NCBI GenBank assembly: GCA_963970005.1
Contig: CAXAMN010026495.1
Location: forward strand, 22,266-86,265
From: Durusdinium trenchii
Taxonomy: Eukaryota > Sar > Dinophyceae > Suessiales > Symbiodiniaceae
DNA length: 64,000 nt
Direction of reading: 5' to 3'
A program made the position numbers and the translations under genes. Shown here piece after piece: positions 34,479 through 42,889 of the stretch (within the stretch, counting starts at the first letter, position 1; the number at the start of each line of letters is the position of its first letter). The notes beneath the pieces are model-generated. The model searched no databases. It was not told the DNA's origin and worked only from the letters and a program-made list of their open reading frames with translations.

Positions 34479-36793
34479 TCAACCGGTTTCGACGGCCCCA
34501 AAAAGCGGAAAACTTGGTATCGGCAATGAAAACGGACTCCCGCAACCGTCTATATTCACAAAGTCCGTTTTCATTGTTTCATGTGATTGTCGAATCAATG
34601 GCATAACAACAAACCCCGCTTCCATGAATTCAGCCCAGAAACATTGCGGGCAACAGTCCTTCAATCCCTCCAGGAGAGAGTCATATTGCTGGACCGGCAA
34701 ACGAATGACCGGGCACTGCGTTACGTCACACCCGAACATAAACGGCTCAGGAAGATCACCTGTATTTAGCCTCTCGGATGGGACCAAGATCAGGTGATCA
34801 GCCTCAGCATGGAACCTTTTGCAGCTGAAAACAGCATCCGTGGAGTCAGGAAGCCAATCCGCCTTTAAGCACGGGGGCACCCAAAATGCCGGGTCGCGCA
34901 TCAACCTGAAGAGGACATGTCAAGGCAAAACCTTTCATATGGAAAGAACTGATTGCGCACTGGCTGACGGCAGAACAAGAAACATAACATTGGGCGGCAT
35001 CTTGCGCCCAACGTCTCCCAGGGCGTAGAGGCAGCGGCTGATGTGAAGCTCCTTCATCAACTCACCTGCAATCACACGGTTGCGCCCTTCTACACATTCT
35101 CTAATGAAAAGAAGATTTCGAGCACATTTGCACACAAACACTCAGAACGAATCAAGTGAGTGGAGGACAATGGAAGCGCTAGCAACGCAGCGTTTTGGCC
35201 AGGGGAGTGCGTCGGATCGGGGCTGTAAAAAACTCTGATGCGTGTCATGTTGCGCGCTCAGCACATCGTGAAAATGCCCAACCGACCCATAAATTACAAT
35301 CGCTGTATACCTTATAAACAGTTTGTTTGCGCAAAAACAACATCTTCTTCGTTTTCGATGAGGTTCCATAATATCATCTCAACTCGAATCGAACCGAGAA
35401 GGCCTTCAACGACTTTGCAGAAGGCAAAATAAAGGGTCGTGTCGTGCAGGTCCATCGCATCCTGCAACTGAACAAACATTTCAAAATTGCCCAGCAACAA
35501 TTTCCAATCTTCCGCTCAATCTTGACCAAAAACGAAAACCCAAGTCCTTAGGTGGTAGGGGTCCCAGTGGGGTTGGGGGGCTTGTTCATGGAGTTTTTAT
35601 TGGAAGCGCAGAACCGTCCTCGACGTCAAGAGCAGAAGGTGGTCCAAAAACTTCTTCGCAAGGAAGAACACGGTGGCCTGCGGTCAGATTTAATCTGCAA
35701 CGCGCAAATAAACAAGTTACCAAAGGGAGAAAAACTTCCACGGTCAGTCTGAGTCTGGCCTCGCATAGTTCGAGCCATGCTGGTTGGAAGTCGGCGGCGG
35801 CCAGCGCGGGATGGCTTTGTCGGCATGCTGCGGAAGCTGGGGGGCAAAACTAGAAACTTGGAGACCTCCTCAGGCCTTGAAACGACCAAAGAAAGAAGTG
35901 TTGAAGCGAAGTCAACTGGCACCCAGAGAAATCCAAGCAAAGATTCATCCGAGAATCCGAACGTGGAAGTTGGCTGGCAAGACAATGCACTATTGCTGCA
36001 ACGCTTGAAACGGAAAGTGCTAGAACCAAGTTTTCCGTCAAAGCTTCGATCCACAAAAAACGCGGCCGCAGGGCCGGCGCAATTGGTAGTCCCTCATACC
36101 TATAAGCTTGATCTAGCGCATGTCCACAAAGAGTGTCAGACCTGAGACTTGGCAGGCATATTAACAATTCAGGACAAGCGAGCATCAGCCAAAAAAATCA
36201 CCCCGCGCAAACGCACCACTAGCTACAAAAACAATGACAGCAGCGACAAGCCTCGCCTCAGCAGGGTTTGCAGGGTGCACAGGCACAGTACCCTCCATCA
36301 CCAGGCAAGAGAGCTTCATGATCTGCTGCAAATCTTTGATGAGCGCTGAAGCGTCCAACAGCACACGTTCAACATAGGCTCCTGTGGCCGCATCCATTTT
36401 ACCAGGCCCAAGTTCCCCGGACCAAATGATCTCGCAGATCAGCCCCTCAGAGAGAGTAGCTTCCTGGTGAAGGCGCTTCCAGCTTTCCAAACTCATGTCA
36501 ACGACAAAAGAGAAAAGACCCTGGGCACGACGACCCGGCAGCATGCAATCAGCAGCTGTAATGTTCAAGTCCTCAAACTTAGTACCTGCTGCCAAGGCTT
36601 GGGACTGGGTCAAAGCAGTTCCGAGCTCGATTAAGGTCCTCGCATGCAGTCCACACTGCTGCGATACTGTCCTGCAAAGCTCCCGCAATGTCTCATACTG
36701 GTCAGGGTGAGCGTCATGCCACCGCGACAGAAAGGTCAACGCAGGCAAGCTTGTCAAAGGGGTCGCCATCACATCACTAACTAACCCCTGCAA
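34479..36793 (-). CDS. Multi-exon continuation downstream of the methyltransferase
   Basis: Clear exon 36793-~36230 follows a TTTGCAG acceptor: GLVSDVMATPLTSLPALTFL, then LCRTVSQQCGLHARTLIELG and DAATGAYVERVLLDASALIK. Later pieces are: ~35500-35320 (NFEMFVQLQDAMDLHDTTLY, EGLLGSIRVEMILWNLIENE); 35065-~34985 (GELMKELHISRCLYALGDVG after TGATTGCAG); and 34905-34480 (ADHLILVPSERLNTGDLPEP, DVTQCPVIRLPVQQYDSLLE after CCTCTTCAG). The region 36050-35770 is open in two frames and undecided. No domain is recognised. Because 37067-36925 is also open and reads on from the methyltransferase, all this may be the C-terminal part of one very long methyltransferase gene. The alternative is a separate leftward gene. 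Confidence 0.5.
34524..34576. repeat. 15-nt perfect hairpin
   Basis: CAATGAAAACGGACT (34524-34538) pairs with AGTCCGTTTTCATTG (34562-34576) around a 23-nt loop. It lies at or just past the 3' end of the leftward exon 34905-34480, so it could be a 3'-end structure or an intronic foldback. Confidence 0.75.
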
Positions 36794-36924
36794 ACCATTG
36801 ACGTCGCTGAATCAGAGCAATTGAGGCCAGTCTGTCAATCTACACAAGTCAGAGACAGAGTGAAAGGGATGCACAATTACTGACAAAGGCTTCGAAGCGT
36901 GAACTAAACACACGAAGCATTCCA

Positions 36925-38957
36925 AACCTTTTCAATTTCATCTCCAACGTTCAGCGCTTTGCGCGCAATCGCGCACCGCACCAAGGACTGAATTTGGGCC
37001 GAAGTTATGCTCCGAATGCTCCACAAGTTTCTCGCTTTAGGCAGGAGCATTGCAGCCAAGGAATAGGCCACCGCTAACAAAAAACTTAATTAAAGCATTT
37101 GTCCCTTTGCATTTGGAACAAAACGTGCCAGCCTACCTTTCCTTGCAAAGGAACGACTATGTTTCCTAGAGCGTGTATTCGAGAAGAATCTTCCGCAGAT
37201 CTCTGGGCCACCAACCAATCCAGCATGGAAGGTGGACGATTGAGAGCGTTCCACTCTGAGGGTAAGATCTCTTGCAACGGTCGCAACCCAGCCTCCTGGG
37301 GAGAAAGCTGCACAAACTTTAGGTAAGTAAAAGACTGAGAGCGCATACATCTCCTAGTGTGTTCACTCACAAACAAGGCAAGTGGGTTCCAGCGCAAAAT
37401 TAATTAGCGTCCTTCCACAACTTGATCCCATCACGCTGCGCCAGGAAGAAAACGCGGCCTCGATTTGCCTCATCACGTTTAATCTTGACACTGAATGAAA
37501 CCCAACAGGAAATACCAAAGGTTGCATTAATTAGTAAGACTAATTTAGACGAACGGGAACCCTTTCAATGCCCATCAAGCCGTAAAACTGTCACTGAGAA
37601 CTCTACCTCCAGCCCGCAATGACGCAATGACACCGCACTCCAAGAAAGGATCAGATTTCGCTTTGAAATCTCCTGAACGACCGCGCTTCAAATTGAGCGG
37701 CTGGAAAATTTACCCCAAACCCTGAAGACTTGACACGATGTGTCCTGCACAATCACCCACATGATGCGGCGCATGGAGGCCTTCTTCCCCAAGATGGAGC
37801 GGACATTCTCCAACCCAAGGAATTGCCTGGGCACCAAAAACGGGGAAAGCGCTGTGCGTGCTTGGAAATAGTTTGGGCCCCAGCGGATCAGCCAATTCAT
37901 CAAATACTCTGAAGCATTCCAGCAGGAGGGCAGTGCGGGAGTCTTTTAACCCACCCTGCCCTCCCGCACACGACACTCCCTGCAAGCGAACATTCATACA
38001 CGACCACTTAGGGAACCACATAAACACGTCACAAAAAGTATCGCAGGCGAATCCACAATCTGACCGCGCCCACACATAATGAAGGGAAAACAAATCCCGA
38101 ACATGGTCACCGCGCCTGGCACGGGAAGCCGCCGATGACCCCACGGGCCAAATTGGCCACACCACAAGAAGCAGGATTGAAAGCTTTGACATCTCCATAC
38201 ACACGACCTTCGTGAAGGCATTTATTCTTAATGCGAGCCTTGAGAACCAGCTGGCAGTACGGGTTTGACTCCACCTTGTCATAGATGCACATCATCTTTT
38301 GGACATCGTATTAATGAGTCCAACTGCGCAAAGGTTGAGGCTCCCGCATAGCAAACCGGGTAGAGGTGCCTCGCTAGGCGGGGAGAAACGCTTCAAACAA
38401 AACTCCACAAGAGGCAGCCCAACTTGCAATGCGGATTGAAAGCAGCTGGACAAAACACACAACAGCTGGAAGGTTTCATGCATTTTCAACTTAGGACTCA
38501 CTGTTTCGCCCGCTTTGCTGGCGGTCTATCACCTTCAAGTTCCTGCGCCTTAGGAAGCACTGTGGCTGAGGGCAACGTCCAGATAACGACGACGCACCAT
38601 AAAAGTGAAAGTTGCATTCAAGGCGCTGCGCTTCCAGTTTGGGGTTCGATTTCTGTCCACTGTTTCCACGACCAAGACCATTGCCACCTCAATACCCCAG
38701 AACTTCACATTTGATACCAAAAGCCAGCTGCGCAGAATGACGCGGCTAAGCCCGGAACAGCTTTCCTTGCCACCTCGAGGTGTCCCTGCCGGCGCCCTGA
38801 GTTCACAAAGCAATGACAACCCACACAAGTAAGGAAGTTCAACGCTTCGGCAAAGATGACAGCAGTCCTGCCTGATTTGATTGACTCCAACGCATCTCAC
38901 TGCTGCGAAACCATCGTCTTTAAAGCTTGGAGCCGGAGTGTTTGGCGTTGTTGTCAT
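36925..38957 (-). CDS. DNA (cytosine-5) methyltransferase
   Basis: Transfers methyl groups to cytosine C5. Proposed start ATG at 38957 (MTTTPNTPAPSFKDDGFAA before a GTGAGATG donor). Later pieces: LEGDRPPAKRAKQ (~38545-38510), GLPLVEFCLKRFSPPSEAPL (~38440) and YGDVKAFNPASC. The catalytic motif IV GGFPCQ (38133-38116) is followed by an intron from GCGCGG to TTGCAG (38115-37980, GC-AG) and by GVSCAGGQGGLKDSRTALLL. Motif VI is LGLENVRSILGKK (~37815-37785). RVFFLAQRDGIKLWK (~37450) suits motif VIII. RIHALGNIVVPLQG (~37178-37137) is motif X. An exon at 37067-36925 (AVAYSLAAMLLPKARNLWSI) continues the frame. Motif I (F-x-G-x-G) was not found, so an exon may be missed or the enzyme may be defective. 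Dinoflagellates are known to have incorporated such enzymes into retrotransposons; this copy has introns and sits in a TIR element instead. Confidence 0.85.
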
Positions 38958-39067
38958 CTCTCTGGCAAGATAGCGCCGCGCCCAAGCAAAAGCAATGAAA
39001 TTTGCATCTTGTGTTATCGGTGAAAATATGCTTTATCCATTGACTGCAAGCTGAACTATATAATACT

Positions 39068-39092
39068 AAGATATACTAAGATATACTAAGTG
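39068..39092. repeat. 12-bp repeat upstream of the methyltransferase start
   Basis: AAGATATACTAAGATATACT lies about 110 bp upstream of the proposed methyltransferase ATG in an AT-rich patch. It could be promoter material; no known motif is identified. Confidence 0.5.
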
Positions 39093-39297
39093 TAACTATA
39101 GCTGCAACGCTTTGACTTCCACTGGCCCCAGAACAGCACGCGGTCGCAAAGAAAGATGCGTGAAGGCCGGAGGTGGTTCAAGTTCATTCAATTGCCCACT
39201 GACTATCTCGGACATTGCTGAGGTTCCCACGAAGACAGACCCAAGTCAAGGCCGCCCACCCCGCTAAAGAGGGACACCGCTGGCTGCTTGTGAGCCT

Positions 39298-40320
39298 TCA
39301 GCGGCAGCACATTGGTTGATTGAACAGCGGTTCAAACCTAGAACTTGCTTTGCTCAAAGACAAAAGGAGGAGCATCTGACAAATCTTAAAGGTTCTCGGC
39401 TCTGAGGAAGATACAGTGTCCAGCGCATCAGGCCAGGCCTGCCGAAAGGCTACCAGGTCCACTGCGTCTTCTGCGGGCGATGTCCATCCTAAAGGCAATC
39501 CTCCAGCTGACAAAAAACACAGCCGCAAGCAACGCCAAAAGAACCCGTCCTTGAAACCACTCAGCTGCTGCGACGCTCAAATAGCGCCCAACTTCACGAT
39601 CAGAGCTCTTGAGCAAGGCGGCGTAGTCTGTGCTGAACTTGATCTGATTGGCCAAGTCCTAGACAAAGATTGCCGTGGTAAAAACTTGCCCAATGACCTC
39701 TATAGCTTACCAAAACCCCTCAGGCTCCAGCTGACGAGGCCCTTACAGAGACGTGATCTGTTGCTGCCGCAATGGTTGTAGCGCTGAAACAGCCTGCAGA
39801 AACAGGCAGCAAACCAAAACCTTGATCTTGTAGTAGTTCTAGGTCCGCGACGTATCGAGCTCCACGATTTCACCCTTTTGGTGCCCACAAAGACTTCGGC
39901 GCCCTTCTTGGTCAAAGTTGACCCATCCCGTGGTTTCGGGGCCACCTCAATGAACGATGAGAAACCAAACAGGCCCACTTGAGTTGAAAGTGATGAGAAC
40001 CGGACCATTTTGAGGTTCAAGCTCCCCTTCTTCGGAAGGTTGCACTTGTAGGGCTCTACAGTCACTGCGCTCTTGGAACGGGCAAACGCCCGAGCAAAGT
40101 CCGGCAGAGGTTTCCCCTTGAAACATCGGAAGGGAATCTGCGCTCGTTGCATCTTCGCAACTTTCTTCACACCAATCCGGCCCCGGCCCTTGGCAACCTG
40201 CAAACAGATAGGAAAAATCACCCAAACAAATGACAACGACAAAACACCACCCACACCTTCCGTGAAGCGGCGGTGCTTGGATTCTTCGGGGCATTCTTCT
40301 CAACAACCTTCCGGAATACA
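39298..40320 (-). CDS. Leftward multi-exon gene with a membrane segment
   Basis: Readable exons: ~40315-40262 (RKVVEKNAPKNPSTAASRK, before a GTGTGGG donor); 40201-~39880 after a TTTGCAG acceptor (VAKGRGRIGVKKVAKMQRAQ, KGKPLPDFARAFARSKSAVT, VGLFGFSSFIEVAPKPRDGS); and ~39650-39470 (IKFSTDYAALLKSSDREVGR, then the hydrophobic VLLALLAAVFFVSWRIAF). A further open frame is AEDAVDLVAFRQAWPDALDT (to a stop at 39298) after a possible CGCCCGCAG acceptor. Function is not recognised. The basic N-terminal exons and one membrane span are odd together, so two genes are possible. It is the first leftward gene after the right terminal repeat. Confidence 0.45.
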
Positions 40321-40814
40321 CAAATGTTTCAGGAACCCTATGAAAAAACATGATCCTGCGCCTTGCGCACCACAACCCGATCTTCAGCCTCCGACCTGGA
40401 CTGGGGTTGATCCCCTGCTGGGAGGATGTCAACTGAAAAATCATCGAGGACATGGCCCGCTGAGATCCAACACTGGTGCTGGCATGGCGGGGAAATCCAA
40501 AAAAACGCTGCGCACACCAAAAAACTTGGAAATGCATGAACGTTGCACACATGTGTTGACATGTATAGCGGAACCCGGGCTGAACCACCTCAAATGCCTG
40601 CCAAGCGGGCGGCCGAACGCAGGAAATCGTGATTACGACGGGTGGCCCGAATGCATTGAAAACCTAACAGGTTGAAACCTAAGACCAAAGGCCTGTCCAT
40701 AAAATTCACAAATATGTTTTCTGTTGAAAACTAACATCACACTTAATATCGCTGGGCGCCGCTGGGACATGTTGGACTGACTGTCTCTACTACCTTTGCT
40801 GTTGGAACCATGTT

Positions 40815-41048
40815 GTGTAGAATAGCAGAGCTAAGTGTTTGAGCCAAGTTGGTGTGGCACTAGAATCCTGGAGCTCCAAGATTTTGCCAAGCGCTGTGGC
40901 AGCGTGGTAGGGGAGCCAGGTAATCAGTCTATTCTGGCGGCCAAGTCCCGAATCTTCAGGATTCTACCTAGTTCTCTGGTTGGTGTTCAACCTGGGTATT
41001 TGGAACCCCCATTCATTTTGGAACCCCCAATGCAGAGAAAACTCCTTT
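40815..41048 (-). repeat. Right terminal inverted repeat
   Basis: Reverse complement of the left repeat. 41048-40901 aligns with 17410-17556 at about 96%, and weaker similarity extends inward to about 40815. It abuts the USP 3' half at 41049 with no intervening sequence. Confidence 0.9.
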
Positions 41049-41353
41049 CCATTGCTGTGTTTCCAGACCGACAGATTTCGACCTGACGAGGCCACGTGAT
41101 CAAAGCAGCATGGCACCTGGGACTGAGCGCAGTTGAAATCCTCTGGGGTAATCTTGTGACAGAGGCCTACGAGTACATGCCCATCGCAGGCATTCTGCGC
41201 CGAGGTGAAAACAAACAAGGCCATCTGCAATGTGTGGGATTGACCCAGGGCGGATGGCTGATCTTCAACAATGGGCAGGAAGCCAGACTTCATCCTGCTG
41301 ACCCCTCCAAGAGCCTGGGACTGGGCGTCGTTGTCATCGGTTTCGATCGGTGA
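41049..41353 (+). pseudogene. USP-like protease, 3' half (continuation of copy A)
   Basis: Reading from CCATTGCTG gives PLLCFQTDRFRPDEA, then after a shift AAWHLGLSAVEILWGN. The USP C-terminal boxes follow: YEYMPIAGILRRGENKQGHL (catalytic His in GHLQC) and GGWLIFNNG (Asn-Asn where active relatives have Asp-Asp). In C19 ubiquitin proteases the Cys, His and Asp/Asn boxes form the active site. The Cys box of this gene is 24 kb away at 17.1 kb on the other side of the giant element. Paralogue C at 53.77 kb reads AGILHRGQDQYGHLQCVGLV and VVFDDG. It is a relic. Confidence 0.75.
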
Positions 41354-41469
41354 CACCCTCTTACTATGTGAGAGGGCATGATGCAAGAGTCCACAAGCTG
41401 ATGACCTTTGTGGCCTGTACCGCTCGCAAGACCTCGAAGCCAATGAGGACCTCACCAAATACTTTGGAG

Positions 41470-42200
41470 TTTAAGAAAGATGGAAAGCACCTAAGGCACA
41501 AAGCGCACAGAAGAGACGGAAACAAAGCAAATCAACTTAAGATGAGATTTTTTTGACACCAAGGCCCACAAGAAGACACAAAGAGCGCAGAATGGACACA
41601 AGCAAGGCGCACCCTTTTGAAAAGCATGGAAAGCACCTGGGAAAATTGACACGGCAACCCCAAAAGTATGAAACCACGCTTTTAGGCAGACAATGCACTG
41701 GATCAAGGCTAACCTACTTGAGAAGAGGCGAAAACAAGGGACCAAAAATACGAAGCCAACAACACGAAAATCACATTGGGACCTAGAGCCATTTTTTAGC
41801 AACAAGGCTCACAAAGACAAAGAGCCAAGGGTAACCCATTTTAAACAATTAAATGGAAAGCACCTAAGGCACAAACAGCAAAGAAGAGACGGAAACAAAG
41901 CTAATCAGCTTAAGATGAGAACTTGTTGACACCAAGGCCCACAAGAAGAAGACGCAAAGAGCGCAGAATGGACACAAGCAAGGCAAACCCTTTTGAAAAG
42001 AATGGAAAGTACCTGGGAAATTGACACAATCACATTGGGATGTTTGTCGCAACAAGGCTCACAAAGACAAAGAACCAACAGTCTAAACTCACATTGAGGT
42101 TTAAGGCCAGTTTTTTAGCAACAAGGCTCGCAAAGACAAAGAACCAAGAGTAACCCAAAAAGGATGGAAAGCACCTGACGCACAAAGAGCACAGAAGAGA
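41470..42200 (+). repeat. Diverged ~310-375-bp tandem repeats
   Basis: ATGGAAAGCACCTAAGGCAC starts at about 41478 and 41852, with a diverged copy at 42165. Between them ACAAGGCTCACAAAGACAAA recurs at about 41804, 42052 and 42120. The units are AG-rich on the plus strand and have no coding function. They start right after the USP relic. Confidence 0.85.
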
Positions 42201-42512
42201 GGGAAAGAAAGCGAACCGTGAGTGAACTTGGCCATTTAGAAGAACCGCGCCCGCTCGCTTCTTGCTTTCCGTTGCTTGCCGGACTGGTTTGCAGACCGTG
42301 GGTGCTTTTTTTGTATGTTCGAAGGTGCATAAAACACTGTAATTTACAGTAAAAAGTGGCTTTGGGTGGGTTTGTGTTGAGCCTATTTGCCTTCAAAAAG
42401 TTGCATTTTACTTGCACGGGAGACAATTTTTGAGGTTTATCTTGTTATCCGGCATTCAAAGGCTTTGATGGGCAATGTGCATAAAACACAGGTAAAAACC
42501 ATGACGAAATGA

Positions 42513-42889
42513 GGTCCGACAAGTGTAAGGAAGGTGTTTTTGAGAGCTTGGTGTTGCTTATGAAAGCTTGCTTTAGTGGGTTGTCAAATTTAGAGCATGT
42601 TTGTGCAAATCTTCGGCGATCTTGGCGCATTCTTAGGGCATATCCTTCGCATTTCACCCAATGTAGGGGCTCTCTTGAGGCTTCTCGTGGAGGTATGTTG
42701 GAAGTGTGATTGGGGCTGTGGGGTCTAGATCAGGGCTATGTTGAAGGCTTTGTTTTGCGGTCATGTTGGTCCACTTGGCTGCTTTTTCTTCGCCGTTTGA
42801 CTTGGGCATGTGATCTTTTTAGTAGTGTGCGTAAAACACCGTAAAAACAAAGAAAAATCGGTCCGACAAGTGTAAGACAAGTGTTTTTG
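42513..42889 (+). repeat. GGTCCGACAAG repeat, copy R1
   Basis: A ~350-bp unit bounded by GGTCCGACAAGTGTAAG (42513-42529 and 42860-42876), with internal marks CTTCGGCGATCTTGGCGCAT and TTGGTCCACTTGGCTGCTTT. The same unit occurs twice at 50.4-51.05 kb. Confidence 0.88.

Larger units (their letters stand above)
17410..41048 (-). mobile_element. Giant TIR element, 23.6 kb, inserted in a USP gene
   Basis: The segment begins AAAAGAGTTTTCTCTGCA and ends with the reverse complement of AAAGGAGTTTTCTCTGCA. These termini extend into inverted repeats of 147/148 bp with about six differences. Both flanks carry CC (17408-17409 and 41049-41050), giving at most a 1-2-bp target duplication. Deleting the segment rejoins the USP reading, apart from one C, at the point where paralogue C is continuous (53618-53668). 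All supported genes inside run leftward: a TM-containing gene, a DNA methyltransferase, a DUF7869-like gene, several unknown genes, an ASCH protein and a small basic protein. A palindromic minisatellite array sits in the middle. No polymerase B, retroviral-type integrase or capsid gene was recognised. Two independent insertions of the same short repeat plus a rearrangement is the alternative explanation, but it would not explain the precise rejoining. Confidence 0.85.

Noticed and set aside
17410-41048. Polinton/Maverick or integrated virus identity for the giant element
   Set aside because: No protein-primed DNA polymerase B, retroviral-type integrase, packaging ATPase, protease or capsid-like frame was recognised. 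Genes are intron-rich and the target duplication is 1-2 bp rather than the longer one of Polintons.
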